A stretch of 64,000 bases of DNA from Bacteroides ndongoniae (GTDB taxonomy: Bacteria > Bacteroidota > Bacteroidia > Bacteroidales > Bacteroidaceae): NCBI RefSeq assembly GCF_900108345.1, contig NZ_FNVV01000014.1, forward strand, positions 1,054,001-1,118,000. The letters run 5' to 3'. The stretch's first letter is position 1, and each line of letters starts with the position of its first letter. A program made the position numbers and the translations under genes. Of this stretch, positions 8,654 to 18,532 are shown piece after piece. The notes beneath the pieces are model-generated. The model was not told the DNA's origin. It searched no databases and worked only from the letters and a program-made list of their open reading frames with translations.

Positions 8654-9217
8654 ATGAACAGAAAGAAAATAGAACTGCAAGTTCTGAACATATCCAACAG
8701 TCAGGAGCAGGCTGGAGCTTTCGCCTTGGTATTGGGCGAAATAAACGGTGATCGCCAGTTGCCCATTATCATCGGTACCAGCGAAGCTCAATACATGCTC
8801 ATTGAGCTGAAAGGCATCACATCTCCACGCCCCCTGACGCATCATCTTTTTGCTTCCGTACTCGAAACATTAAAAGTCAAGTTGGCGCGAGTCCTCATCT
8901 ATCATGTAAACAATGGGGTATTCTACTCGTATGTCTACTTCAAATCGGACAACACCTTCATGCGAATGGATGCGCGTACAAGCGATGCCGTAGCTTTGGC
9001 TTTGCGAATGCATGCACCGATCTATGTGTATGAAGATATTTTGGAAGATGAGGGAATACGCTCGGATTTCTTCTCCGAGGCTCCACAACAGGACGAGCAA
9101 CCCAAAGAAGAAAACATAGAGTCACTGAAAGCAGCCCTGGCCGAAGCCATAGCAAACGAGAATTACGAACGTGCCGCCCAACTGCGCGACCAAATCAATC
9201 AACGCAAAAAGATGTAG
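8654..9217 (+). CDS. BFN-domain (DUF151) bifunctional nuclease-like protein with UvrB/UvrC motif
   Basis: 187 residues from ATG 8654. This start is chosen because it lies 10 bp after the nupG stop, while the longer frame would overlap nupG and add unrelated residues. Residues 1 to about 130 form the BFN/DUF151 domain (LPIIIGTSEAQYMLIELKG, then DARTSDAVALALRMHAPIYV). Plant and Thermotoga members have been reported as nucleases or nucleic-acid-binding proteins. The C-terminal 35 residues (LKAALAEAIANENYERAAQL) are a UvrB/UvrC helical motif used for protein-protein contact. Cytoplasmic. The precise role in Bacteroides is not known to me. Confidence 0.88.
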   Translation: MNRKKIELQVLNISNSQEQAGAFALVLGEINGDRQLPIIIGTSEAQYMLIELKGITSPRPLTHHLFASVLETLKVKLARVLIYHVNNGVFYSYVYFKSDNTFMRMDARTSDAVALALRMHAPIYVYEDILEDEGIRSDFFSEAPQQDEQPKEENIESLKAALAEAIANENYERAAQLRDQINQRKKM

Positions 9218-9256
9218 GCACCTCAGCGCTATCACATACAATATAACATTTCGAAC

Positions 9257-9955
9257 ATGCACGTATTCTACACACCAGACATACAAAACAGTAACGAACT
9301 GCCTGAAGAAGAAGCAGCTCATGCGATACGGGTATTGCGTCTTCAAACAGGCGACGAAGTAATGCTTACCGACGGACAAGGCAACTTCTATCGTGCCGAA
9401 ATCAGTACCGCTACCAACAAACGCTGTTTGGTACGAGTACTGGAAACCATAGCTCAAGAACCGCTTTGGAGTGGCTATCTGCACATTGCCATGGCACCTA
9501 CCAAGAATATGGACCGCACAGAGTGGTTTGCCGAGAAAGCCACCGAGATAGGATTCGACGAACTTACCTTCCTGAATTGCCGCTTTTCGGAGAGGCGGGT
9601 TATCAAGACCGAACGTATCTCGAAGATTCTTATCTCCGCCATCAAGCAGTCGCTTAAAGCCCGCCTGCCAAAGCTAAACGAGATGACCGACTTCGACCGC
9701 TTCATTGCCCAGCCTTTCGACGGACAGAAATTCATTGCACATTGCTATGAAGGAGAAAAGCCCCTGTTAAAAGACATCATCCGAAAAGGCGAGAATGCAC
9801 TGGTGATGATAGGTCCGGAAGGTGACTTCAGCGAGGAAGAAGTAGAAAAAGCTATCGGACAAGGATTTCAGCCTATCAGCCTGGGACGCTCAAGGCTAAG
9901 GACAGAAACAGCAGCACTGGTAGCCTGCCATATATTGAATCTGGAAAACCAATGA
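9257..9955 (+). CDS. rsmE: 16S rRNA (uracil-1498-N3)-methyltransferase RsmE
   Basis: 232 residues, typical length. The N-terminal PUA-like domain (1-70, with the family pattern AAHAIRVLRLQTGDEVMLTDGQG) is followed by a SPOUT domain. Its C-terminal trefoil-knot signature is IGPEGDFSEEEVEKA plus LGRSRLRTETAALVA, where SAM is bound. The enzyme methylates N3 of U1498 in 16S rRNA in the decoding region. It lies 39 bp after the BFN-domain gene and 25 bp before the DUF4836 gene, probably in one transcript. Confidence 0.95.
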   Translation: MHVFYTPDIQNSNELPEEEAAHAIRVLRLQTGDEVMLTDGQGNFYRAEISTATNKRCLVRVLETIAQEPLWSGYLHIAMAPTKNMDRTEWFAEKATEIGFDELTFLNCRFSERRVIKTERISKILISAIKQSLKARLPKLNEMTDFDRFIAQPFDGQKFIAHCYEGEKPLLKDIIRKGENALVMIGPEGDFSEEEVEKAIGQGFQPISLGRSRLRTETAALVACHILNLENQ

Positions 9956-9980
9956 TATTCACTTTTAACACTTTAACGAT

Positions 9981-11531
9981 ATGAAAAAAGGTTTATTTCT
10001 CCATTTATCGGTTTTAGCGATACTGATAGCATTTATCAGTTCATGTTCCAAAACAACGGAGTACACCAACGCTATTCCTGCCGATGCCACGTCGGTAGTA
10101 GCACTCAACCTCAAATCATTGGGTGAAAAAGCCGGCATAGACGATAAAGAAAACAAGGAAGCTCTGCAGAAGCTGACCGACGTATTGAAAAACGAAATGA
10201 ATGCAGCCACTTTCCAACAGCTGGAAACGGTGCTGAAAGATCCGAATAAAGCAGGTATCGACCTGAAATCGCCAGTCTACCTGTTCAATACTCCCAATAT
10301 GAAAGCTGCCCTGGTAGCCAAAGTCAGCAATGAAGACGATCTAGAGAATCTGCTTCAAGTGACAGAAAAAGAACAAATCAGTTCTACTGTTGCAGAAGTC
10401 GACGGATACCGCTACGCTACGCTCAGCAATCAGGCCATACTGGCATTCACCCCTTCTGCACTTGTCATGGTAAGTTATAGCGGAGAGGCACAGCTGGAAA
10501 ATGCAAAAGGCCAAGTCAGCAACCTATTGAAGCAGACTGCCGAACAAAGCATTGCCAACAGCGAAGGTTTCAAGAAGGCCATGAAGAAGAATGGCGAAAT
10601 CAACGTATTCATTGCCCTGAACGAACTGTCAAACAGCTATGCCCAGATGATGAAACAAAGACTGCCGAACAGCGAGAACTGGGAAGAGATGTTCCTGCTG
10701 GGCAGCCTAAGCTTTGAAAAGGGAGAAATAAACTTTGAAGCCGAATGGTATACCAATAATGATGAACTGAGGAAAAAGCTGGAACAACAGGCCAAAGCTA
10801 CAACACGCCCTATCCAGAACAATCTGCTGAAATATTTCCCGCAATCCTCACTGGCATTGTTCAGCATGGGCATCAACGGAGAAGAAGTATTCAAATACCT
10901 TCAAGAAAACGAAGATTTCCAGAAGAGCATATCCATGAAGCAGTTCAACGACCTGAAAGTCTTTTTCGATGCTTTTCAGAACGACATAACCATAGGACTG
11001 ATCAACGTCACCATGCAAAATGCTCCGGCCTTCCTGGCTTATGCCGAGGCCAAGAACAACGATGTGCTGAAAGCTCTTTATGAAAAGAAGAACGAACTGG
11101 GTCTGCAACGAGGTGCTGACATCATCCGATTGAACGAGAACGAATATGTGTACAAATCGCGTAAGCTGAACGTATTCTTCGGCATAAAGGACAAGACGTT
11201 CTATGCAACCAATGATGAACTGCTTTACAAAAGCATCGGTAAAGCATCAGATCCTTCTGCCGCCAAAGCCGAATACGCATCCGAAATCAAAGGAAAGAAC
11301 ATGGCCTTTATCATCAATATTGAGTCTATCTGCTCTTTACCGGTAGTCAAGATGCTGGCACAATTCGGCGGACAACAAGCTGCCTCCGCCCTCTCGCTGT
11401 GCGACAACCTCACTTATCTGGAAGTGACAGGAGACATACAGAAAGCAAACTTCAGCTTGAAAATGAAGAATAAAGAAGTCAATTCACTTAAACAAATCGT
11501 CAACTTCGCAAGACAGTTTGCCGGCATGTAA
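9981..11531 (+). CDS. DUF4836 family lipoprotein
   Basis: 516 residues. It has a lipoprotein signal peptide with lipobox FISSC (cysteine 22), so it is membrane-anchored in the periplasm or outer membrane. The start of the mature protein, YTNAIPADATSVVALNLKSL, is the hallmark of DUF4836, and the repeated AFTPSALVMVSY / FINIESICSLP segments suggest two related halves. Function is unknown. The residue after the lipid cysteine is serine, with no acidic surface-export signal, so a periplasm-facing location is more likely. It is followed by an ABC transporter after 53 bp. Confidence 0.85.
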   Translation: MKKGLFLHLSVLAILIAFISSCSKTTEYTNAIPADATSVVALNLKSLGEKAGIDDKENKEALQKLTDVLKNEMNAATFQQLETVLKDPNKAGIDLKSPVYLFNTPNMKAALVAKVSNEDDLENLLQVTEKEQISSTVAEVDGYRYATLSNQAILAFTPSALVMVSYSGEAQLENAKGQVSNLLKQTAEQSIANSEGFKKAMKKNGEINVFIALNELSNSYAQMMKQRLPNSENWEEMFLLGSLSFEKGEINFEAEWYTNNDELRKKLEQQAKATTRPIQNNLLKYFPQSSLALFSMGINGEEVFKYLQENEDFQKSISMKQFNDLKVFFDAFQNDITIGLINVTMQNAPAFLAYAEAKNNDVLKALYEKKNELGLQRGADIIRLNENEYVYKSRKLNVFFGIKDKTFYATNDELLYKSIGKASDPSAAKAEYASEIKGKNMAFIINIESICSLPVVKMLAQFGGQQAASALSLCDNLTYLEVTGDIQKANFSLKMKNKEVNSLKQIVNFARQFAGM

Positions 11532-11584
11532 GCCGACACTAACGCTATAGAGCGTCAACTGTCAACGAACAGTCTAATTAAACA

Positions 11585-12229
11585 ATGAACAATATTCACC
11601 TGCGGCAAACACTTCCACAAGTGTTTGCCGACCGTGATGCCATCACCTCTGACATATGGCATCACGACATCACATTCTGCAAAGGGAAGCGTTACCTGAT
11701 TGAAGCCGCTTCGGGCACAGGCAAATCTTCGCTTTGCAGTTACATCTACGGATACCGGCGCGACTATCAGGGCATCATCAACTTCGATGAACGCAACATA
11801 CGTTCGCTCTCCGTAAGCGAATGGGGAAACATCCGGCGACACTCACTCAGCATTCTGTTTCAAGAACTGCGCATCTTCCCCGAACTGACGGCACTCGAAA
11901 ATGTTCTGCTGAAGAACCAGCTGACCCACCATAAAAAGAGAAAGGACATCGTGGCCCTTTTTGAAACATTGGGGATAGCCGACAAAATCGACGTACAAGC
12001 CGGCAAACTGTCCTTCGGACAGCAGCAACGGGTAGCTTTTATCCGCAGTCTTTGCCAACCTTTCGACTTCATAATTTTGGACGAACCCGTCAGCCACCTT
12101 GACGACGAAAACGGCATCATCATGAGCCGGCTGTTGACAGAGGAAGCCGAACGGCAACAAGCCGGTATCATCGTGACATCAATAGGCAAGCACCTGCCAC
12201 TGGATTACAACGAAGTATTCAAACTTTAA
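11585..12229 (+). CDS. ABC transporter ATP-binding protein (LolD/MacB-like)
   Basis: 214 residues, one nucleotide-binding domain. It shows Walker A ASGTGKSSL near residue 42, the signature motif LSFGQQQRVAFIRSL near 140 (LSFGQ instead of LSGGQ), and Walker B FIILDEPVSHLDDE. Size and position before an FtsX-type permease suggest the class of ATPases that drive mechanotransmission or lipoprotein-release pumps rather than importers. The catalytic glutamate follows Walker B (DEP). It is co-transcribed with the permease (14-bp gap). The H-loop region (VTSIGKH) is present, so it should be an active ATPase. Substrate unknown. Confidence 0.85.
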   Translation: MNNIHLRQTLPQVFADRDAITSDIWHHDITFCKGKRYLIEAASGTGKSSLCSYIYGYRRDYQGIINFDERNIRSLSVSEWGNIRRHSLSILFQELRIFPELTALENVLLKNQLTHHKKRKDIVALFETLGIADKIDVQAGKLSFGQQQRVAFIRSLCQPFDFIILDEPVSHLDDENGIIMSRLLTEEAERQQAGIIVTSIGKHLPLDYNEVFKL

Positions 12230-12243
12230 CTCTGAAAGAAACA

Positions 12244-13455
12244 ATGAACAAACTCGTCTGGCGACTTCTTCGTCAACACATCAGCGTGGGACAACTGGCC
12301 GGCTTCTTCCTGGCCAATCTGTTTGGCATGACAATCGTCCTGCTAAGCATACAGTTCTATCGCGATGTATTGCCGCTGTTCACCCAAGGGGACAGCTTTA
12401 TGAAGAAAGAGTATATCATCGCCACCAAAAAAATCAGCACCCTCGGTAGCTTTGCCGGGCGCAGCAATACCTTTACCAAAGAAGAAATCAAGGAACTGCA
12501 ACAGCAGCCGTTCACCCGCAGCATCGGGGCTTTTACCCCTTCGCTCTTTAAAGTATCAGCCGGGCTGGGTATGCAGGAAGCAGGCATCCACCTGTCTACC
12601 GAAATGTTCTTCGAGTCGGTACCCGACGAATATGTAGACGTCAACCTGGACAAATGGCACTTCGATGAAAACAGCCGTACCATCCCCATCATCATCCCGC
12701 GCAACTACCTCAACCTCTACAACTTCGGTTTTGCCCAAAGTCGCAGCCTGCCCAAGCTGTCGGAAGGTGTGATGAGCCTGATTCGGATGGACATCATTCT
12801 GCGCGGCAACGGACGCGTAGAACAGTATAAAGGCAATATCGTAGGCTTCTCCAACCGCCTGAATACGATACTGGTTCCGCAATCGTTCATGAACTGGGCC
12901 AACCAGACTTTTGCTCCCGACCAGGAAGCACAGCCGTCACGGCTGATTGTCGAAGTGAACAACCCAACCGACACAGCCATCGCCGACTACTTCCAGCAAA
13001 AGAATTACGAGACCGAAGGCAATAACCTGGATGCCGGAAAGACAACCTACTTCTTACGGCTTATCACTGGCATTGTTATCAGTATAGGACTGTTTATCAG
13101 TCTTCTGTCGTTCTACATCCTGATGCTGAGCATATTCCTGCTATTACAGAAGAATACCGTAAAGCTGGAGACCCTGCTGCTCATTGGCTACAGTCCCACG
13201 AAAGTAGCCCTGCCGTACGACTTGCTGACCATCGGTCTGAATCTGATTGTACTTCTGCTGTCAGCAGGCGGGGTGATGTGGATTCGCAGTTATTACACAG
13301 ATACCCTTCAGAATCTGTTCCCGCAACTGGAAACAGGCTCTTTATGGCCTTGCATACTGACGGGAAGCCTGCTGTTTGTCTTTGTTTCGCTGGTCAACAT
13401 CCTAAGCATACGAAAAAAGGTGAACGACATCTGGAAGAACGGTGCATCCAAATAA
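12244..13455 (+). CDS. ABC transporter permease, FtsX/MacB-like
   Basis: 403 residues. One N-terminal membrane helix (about 18-40, LAGFFLANLFGMTIVLLSI) is followed by a large extracytoplasmic domain of about 230 residues. Three C-terminal helices follow (about 275-300, 325-345 and 365-390), the four-helix FtsX/MacB topology. It would act as a dimer with the ATPase encoded just upstream. Such exporters move lipoproteins, peptides or regulate cell-wall enzymes, and nothing here identifies the cargo. The gene ends the plus-strand core block. Downstream lies a repeat-rich convergent region, and I saw no clear terminator directly after the stop. Confidence 0.8.
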   Translation: MNKLVWRLLRQHISVGQLAGFFLANLFGMTIVLLSIQFYRDVLPLFTQGDSFMKKEYIIATKKISTLGSFAGRSNTFTKEEIKELQQQPFTRSIGAFTPSLFKVSAGLGMQEAGIHLSTEMFFESVPDEYVDVNLDKWHFDENSRTIPIIIPRNYLNLYNFGFAQSRSLPKLSEGVMSLIRMDIILRGNGRVEQYKGNIVGFSNRLNTILVPQSFMNWANQTFAPDQEAQPSRLIVEVNNPTDTAIADYFQQKNYETEGNNLDAGKTTYFLRLITGIVISIGLFISLLSFYILMLSIFLLLQKNTVKLETLLLIGYSPTKVALPYDLLTIGLNLIVLLLSAGGVMWIRSYYTDTLQNLFPQLETGSLWPCILTGSLLFVFVSLVNILSIRKKVNDIWKNGASK

Positions 13456-13574
13456 TTTCAAACTTTTCGGGCACGGACCACAGGACATTTTGCAATGGAA
13501 TTATCCCTTTTGCAACATCATTCCCCTGTAGTCCGCGCCTTCTTCTATCCGATAAAAAAACCTGCTCTGAACGA

Positions 13575-13712
13575 CGTCTATACGGCTTGTGAACAACACT
13601 TGCACGGCTCGCGAGCAACACTTGTACGGCTCACGAGCAACACTTGCACGGCTCACGAGCAACACTTGCACGGCTCACGAGCAACACTTGCACAGCTCAC
13701 AAGCCATATTTG
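13575..13712. repeat. 22-bp tandem array, GGCTCRCGAGC family
   Basis: The word ACTTG recurs with exact 22-bp spacing (its unit starts at 13597, 13619, 13641, 13663 and 13685, with degenerate copies at each end). Each unit holds GGCTCGCGAGC or GGCTCACGAGC, a near-palindrome. It lies between the convergent ABC permease and hybrid two-component genes. Frames through it give only low-complexity peptides, so I regard it as non-coding. Confidence 0.9.
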
Positions 13713-13800
13713 CAACGCCTGGCACATTGCTTCTTACGCTCTCTAACATTGATTGTTACGCCCTCTGACATTGCTTGTTAAGCACTGCCACATTACACCC
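13713..13800. repeat. Second 22-bp tandem array, ACATTG family, abutting the first
   Basis: ACATTG/ACATTA recurs with the final base at 13729, 13751, 13773 and 13795, exactly 22 bp apart, with intervening TTACGC-CTCT sequence. The unit is unrelated to that of the preceding array but has the same length. The rest of the interval to 13888 shows nothing I can name. Confidence 0.75.
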
Positions 13801-13888
13801 TATCAGCCACGACATATACTACCGTCTCAGACAGCATCGGAATCTGATGAGAAAAGAATGGATGGAAGGCGAAAATACATTAAAAGAT

Positions 13889-13936
13889 AAAAGGTTCACG
13901 AAGCCTTCACCGCTGTGTATGGTTCCGTAAACCTTT
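13889..13936 (-). terminator. Possible terminator of the hybrid two-component gene
   Basis: On the minus strand, AAAGGTT and AACCTTT arms (13930-13936 and 13890-13896) enclose about 33 nt, and TTATCTTTT follows. The position right after the stop at 13941 fits, but the loop is long. Confidence 0.4.
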
Positions 13937-13940
13937 CATC

Positions 13941-16900
13941 TCAATCTTTTTGATGTTTAATGATGTAGTCTTTAGGAGACAAGCCATACCGTTCTTTGAA
14001 CGAGTTGGAGAAATGAGACAAACTGGTATAACCCGTAGCATAAGCTATCTCGGAAATAGTCAGCTTTTTATTCTCGGCCAGCAGCTTGGCTGCCTGTTGC
14101 AGACGAATATTCTTAATGAAGTCGCGAGCTGAAAGATTTGTCAGTTCCTTCAGCTTCCGATGAATGTGCACTCTGCTCAGTCCGACTTCTGTGGCCAGCA
14201 ATTCTGCATTCAAGTCGGGATCGGCCAGATGTTCGTTCACCACTTTCATGATTTTCTCCATCAGCTTCTCATCGCCCGACTGCATTTCCAGTTTGTCTAT
14301 CTTGTCTTCCTGCTGCTGCGTACCGCTAAACTTATTCTTCAGCATCCGACGATTGTGCAGCAAGTTGGCAATCGTTCCTTTCAGTAATTCCGTATTAAAC
14401 GGCTTCACGACATAGGCATCGGCTCCAATGTCCATGCCTTCCAGACAATCTTCGGGCTTCGACTTTGCCGTCAGCAACACTACCGGAATGTGATTGATAT
14501 TGGTATTTTGCTTGATTTTGCGACACAACGTAAGTCCGTCCATTTCAGGCATCATTACATCACTGATTATCAGATCGGGCATATCGGTCAGCATCAGTTC
14601 GTAGGCTTCCTTGCCATTCACGCAAGTCTGTATCCGGTATTCATCGGCCAACTCATTCTTCAGATAAGTGCGTATCTCCTCTTCGTCTTCTACAATCAGC
14701 ACTTTCTGGTTGGTCTTGGCTTTAACGTTCTTTTCCTCTTCCGCCTGCAGATCTTCCGGAACTTCGCTCAGTACTTCCGGATGTACACGAGGCTTCAGCG
14801 GAACCGGCTCTATCTTCATACTGCTTTCGCCAGCTTCCAGTTCATCGCTACGCAGGTGCGCCGCTCCCATCGGAATACGGATAACAAAACGACTACCCGA
14901 AGTGTCTTCCCGATTTTCGGCAAAAATCTCGCCATGATGCAGCAATACCAACGAACGGGACAGGTGCAGACCGATTCCCGTACCAAAGTTAGACTTGGTT
15001 ACATCGTTGTCTATCTGGTAGAAGCGTTCGAATATACGTTCAATCTTATTCTTGTCGATGCCGATGCCACTATCCGAAACGGTTATCTCAAAATACTCCC
15101 TCAAAGCATCCCTACGGGTAGCGTCCTTGCCGGTAGACAGCCGAACCAGCACCTCCCCTTCTTCCGGCGTATACTTAAAGGCATTGGAAAGGATATTCAT
15201 CAGAATCTTATCAAAGTTATTCAAGTCAATCCAGACTTTCAGTTCAGGCATATCATGCTCGAACGTGAAGTGTATCTTCTTCTTTCGCGCCAGATAATCG
15301 AATGTCATCATTACATCGTCGATAAAGCCCACCATATCCGTCTCGCGGAACTTCAGGAACATCTGCCCCTTATCCAGCTTACGAATATCCATCAACTGAT
15401 TGATCAGGCGCAAAATGCGCTGGGCATTACGATAAATCATCAGGTAAGTCTTATGCAGTTCCGCATCTTTCTTATCGGCAAGCAACTTCTCCAGCGGATT
15501 GATGATCAGCATCATCGGTGTACGTATTTCGTGAGAGATGTTGATAAAAAACTGCAGTTTGGCTTCGTTCAGCTGTTCGGCATGTTCACGCTTCATAAGC
15601 TCACGGCGATGCCGCATCCGCGAACGGATATGGTTTACAACACCATAGACTAACAGTCCCAACAGGATGCAATAAATGAAATAAGCCCACCAAGTCGCAT
15701 ACCAAGGAGGAGTAATCAGAATTTCGATATTACGTATTTCCGAAAGATTTCCATGATTCAAAGCACGCACCGAGAAAGTATATTTGCCGGGAGGCAAGTT
15801 GTTATAAGTCACCAAATTTACCCCCGGTTCGGTCGACAGCCACTTCGATCCCAGTTCCTCAATCTTATACTGGTAAGTTATCTGTTCCGGACTATTATAT
15901 TGCAAAGTGGAAAAGACAATACTAAACGTATTGTCATCATAAGCCAACTGAAAGCGTTTCGCATCCTGAACACTCCCCTGAATAACCGGCCGACCACCCG
16001 ATTCGGTATTTTTGCGTACAGGCTGATTGAATATAAAGAAGTCAGTAATGCAAACCTCTGCTGTCTTGGACTCACTACTGATGGCGTCCGGCAAGAAAGC
16101 TGTAATACCATTCACACCACCAAAGAAAATCTTTCCCGACGGAGCACGATAAAAAGCTCCGTGCGTGAATTCATTGCCTTGTATTCCATCGCCCGCGTAA
16201 TAGTTTATGAAACGTTTCTCTACAACATCAAACTTACTGATACCATTGTACGTACTAATCCAGATATTGTGTTGTCCGTCTTCGCACAATCCGCAAATAA
16301 CATCATTAGACAAACCATCCTTGACGGTAAATTTCTCGATCTCCTCTGTTTTCTTATTAAAACGGAACAGACCACCAGTCGTTCCTGCCCAGATATAACC
16401 ATTGCTATCTTCCAGCAAGGCATAACCTACGCAGTCGGTTATCAGTGTATTGGATTGCCTATAGTTCAGGAAACTGCCAGTCTGGGGATTAAAGCAACTG
16501 ATTCCTTTATAATGCGCCAGCCATACAATCCCATCTTTATCACAAAATAAATAGTTTACCCAATCGTTAGCCAACTCATTCCGATTCAAATCGCCCGCTT
16601 CGTCCTTGGACGATTCGTAATGCTTCAACTCTTTCGTCTGCAGATTATATCGGTAAAAACCCGAACCCAAAGTTGCGATATACAGGTTTTTCCGTCCATC
16701 TTCCGCTATCGACAACACCTTTTTATTACCGATCTGTGGCAGATAGTCACACTTCCCTGTTTTCCTGTCCATTCTGGCCAAGCCACGTGTATACGATCCA
16801 ACCCAAAAATCTCCGTTCGAATCTTCGTACATACACATCACCGTACTGGCAACAGAACTCGAAGAACCATCCGGCTGATAATGCCGTATACGTTTCCCGT

Positions 16901-18041
16901 CTATCCCCAGTTCAAACAAGCCTTCATTGTCCGCTCCTACCCATAAATGATAATCACTGTCCTGAAAAACAGACATCACACATCCTTCGCCTATAGGGTT
17001 ATAATAAGTAGATTTGCTGCCATAATATTCAAAAGGATTTTCCTGCTTCGGTATCAGCATAATTCCTTTCTGAAATAATCCCAACCATAAATTCTTGTCC
17101 TTATCTCCCATCATGGCATGAACCTTGCCTTTGGAGAAGTCCATCGGAGCAGAATTTATACTATAATCTTCCAAAGCCTCAAGAGCCGGATTATACGTCT
17201 TTATTCCCTGCCCATCGGTACCTACCAGCAACTTGCCGGATACCATCAGCAGACAATATACTGATATAGACTGAGAGCCTTCACAAGGGACAGACACAAA
17301 CCGGTTGGATTCCTTATCATAGCGCGAAAGGCCCTTTTTAGGCGTTCCGACAAACAAGTTGCCTTGGCTGTCCTCTATGATAGCCGAAATATTATTATCA
17401 TTTATTTCCGGATATTTAAAAATACGTATTTCTCTTGTTGCCGGTAAATAGCAAATCAAACCATTTCCTTCAGTACCAATCCATATATTACTGTTGGAAT
17501 CCTCGTAAAAGTTCTGCTGATAGTTGTAATTGGCCTGATGCAATATATTATCCAAAGACAGAGCCTTATCTCCCTGAATGTCTAAACGGAACATACCTTG
17601 ACCGGTTGTAGTAATCCAGATTTCGCCATTGCGCAATTCACGCATTTGAGTCACGTGCGGATATACTCTGCGACCACCACGCATCATGGGTATTTCGATG
17701 AATGTATCAGTGTCACGATCATACTTCATCAACCCATCAATACAGCCTACAAACAGATTTTTCCGACTGTCTTCAAACAACGTATGCACATAGTTATTTT
17801 TAATAGAAGTAGAATCACCGGGAATGTGCTTGTAATTGGTAAAGCGTATACCATCAAAACGGTTTAAACCGTATTCTGTTGCAATCCATACAAAACCACG
17901 GCTGTCTTGCAGAAGCTTATTCACCAGGCTGCTGGACAATCCGCTTTCCATAGAATAAAAACGACCGGTTTGTGCCATTCCAGGCACAAAAGGAGTGCAA
18001 AAGAATATTACAAAGAGAATAATACGAATATATTGGTTCAT
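13941..18041 (-). CDS. Hybrid two-component system regulator (HTCS) of the xylan locus
   Basis: 1366 residues from ATG 18041 (an in-frame ATG 36 bp upstream lacks a signal peptide). Order: signal peptide (1-22), about 14 periplasmic beta-propeller repeats of the W-GT-GL type (25-680), a Y_Y_Y domain (about 700-765), one membrane helix (about 783-803), HisKA with phospho-acceptor in INISHEIRTP (near 836), HATPase (NAFKYTPEEG, GTGIGLHLS), a receiver with aspartate in LIISDVMMPEMDG (near 1160), and a C-terminal AraC-type helix-turn-helix (1255-1360). Sensor, kinase and regulator are thus one protein that binds an oligosaccharide in the periplasm and activates a neighbouring locus. It is divergent from the GH35-UxuA operon, which is the natural target, and a shared direct repeat lies in the intervening 616 bp. 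All catalytic residues are present. Confidence 0.95.
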   Translation of the reverse strand: MNQYIRIILFVIFFCTPFVPGMAQTGRFYSMESGLSSSLVNKLLQDSRGFVWIATEYGLNRFDGIRFTNYKHIPGDSTSIKNNYVHTLFEDSRKNLFVGCIDGLMKYDRDTDTFIEIPMMRGGRRVYPHVTQMRELRNGEIWITTTGQGMFRLDIQGDKALSLDNILHQANYNYQQNFYEDSNSNIWIGTEGNGLICYLPATREIRIFKYPEINDNNISAIIEDSQGNLFVGTPKKGLSRYDKESNRFVSVPCEGSQSISVYCLLMVSGKLLVGTDGQGIKTYNPALEALEDYSINSAPMDFSKGKVHAMMGDKDKNLWLGLFQKGIMLIPKQENPFEYYGSKSTYYNPIGEGCVMSVFQDSDYHLWVGADNEGLFELGIDGKRIRHYQPDGSSSSVASTVMCMYEDSNGDFWVGSYTRGLARMDRKTGKCDYLPQIGNKKVLSIAEDGRKNLYIATLGSGFYRYNLQTKELKHYESSKDEAGDLNRNELANDWVNYLFCDKDGIVWLAHYKGISCFNPQTGSFLNYRQSNTLITDCVGYALLEDSNGYIWAGTTGGLFRFNKKTEEIEKFTVKDGLSNDVICGLCEDGQHNIWISTYNGISKFDVVEKRFINYYAGDGIQGNEFTHGAFYRAPSGKIFFGGVNGITAFLPDAISSESKTAEVCITDFFIFNQPVRKNTESGGRPVIQGSVQDAKRFQLAYDDNTFSIVFSTLQYNSPEQITYQYKIEELGSKWLSTEPGVNLVTYNNLPPGKYTFSVRALNHGNLSEIRNIEILITPPWYATWWAYFIYCILLGLLVYGVVNHIRSRMRHRRELMKREHAEQLNEAKLQFFINISHEIRTPMMLIINPLEKLLADKKDAELHKTYLMIYRNAQRILRLINQLMDIRKLDKGQMFLKFRETDMVGFIDDVMMTFDYLARKKKIHFTFEHDMPELKVWIDLNNFDKILMNILSNAFKYTPEEGEVLVRLSTGKDATRRDALREYFEITVSDSGIGIDKNKIERIFERFYQIDNDVTKSNFGTGIGLHLSRSLVLLHHGEIFAENREDTSGSRFVIRIPMGAAHLRSDELEAGESSMKIEPVPLKPRVHPEVLSEVPEDLQAEEEKNVKAKTNQKVLIVEDEEEIRTYLKNELADEYRIQTCVNGKEAYELMLTDMPDLIISDVMMPEMDGLTLCRKIKQNTNINHIPVVLLTAKSKPEDCLEGMDIGADAYVVKPFNTELLKGTIANLLHNRRMLKNKFSGTQQQEDKIDKLEMQSGDEKLMEKIMKVVNEHLADPDLNAELLATEVGLSRVHIHRKLKELTNLSARDFIKNIRLQQAAKLLAENKKLTISEIAYATGYTSLSHFSNSFKERYGLSPKDYIIKHQKD

Positions 18042-18141
18042 GGTATAAGGTTTGTGATATCTATAAAAATCGTTCAAAGATAATGCATTTCACCAATATT
18101 GAAACATTAAAAAACACAAATGTTACATGGAAGAAAGATTA

Positions 18142-18163
18142 TGTAACGTAGACTAAAGTTTAT
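18142..18163 (+). promoter_or_regulatory. Putative HTCS site, copy 1 (near the regulator gene)
   Basis: TGTAACGTAGACTAAAGTTT is followed by AT, and a near-identical copy occurs at 18533. This copy is about 100 bp upstream of the HTCS start and is preceded by an inverted GTTAC at 18122-18126. Confidence 0.5.
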
Positions 18164-18532
18164 CCACCAAAATTATAACTTTTCCACAAAAGACAAGCAC
18201 AAAATGGATCTGAAATCAACGCAAACGACAAACACATATACTCAAAAATAGCATATCATTAGCCTAATAAGATACCCAGATAGTAGCCTAAAATTAGATA
18301 ATCCTGCCATATTTCACTTACTAAAAAGGTAATAAATTCATCCATAATAAAAAACAGGCCAGGATAAAAGCCCCTAAAAAGAAAAATAGCTACATCAGCC
18401 CACTATTTTACCTGCTTCAACAAGCATATTTTTCTAATATTGATATACACTTCGAATACAATAACTATAGCAATGGTAACATCCTATATAAAACACGACT
18501 TTTAAGCCGAATGTACTCTATATACAAGAAAA

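Noticed and set aside
13495..13746. Small coding sequence after the ABC permease gene
   Set aside because: Most of its length is the 22-bp array, and the peptide is a repeat of the HLHGSRATL kind.
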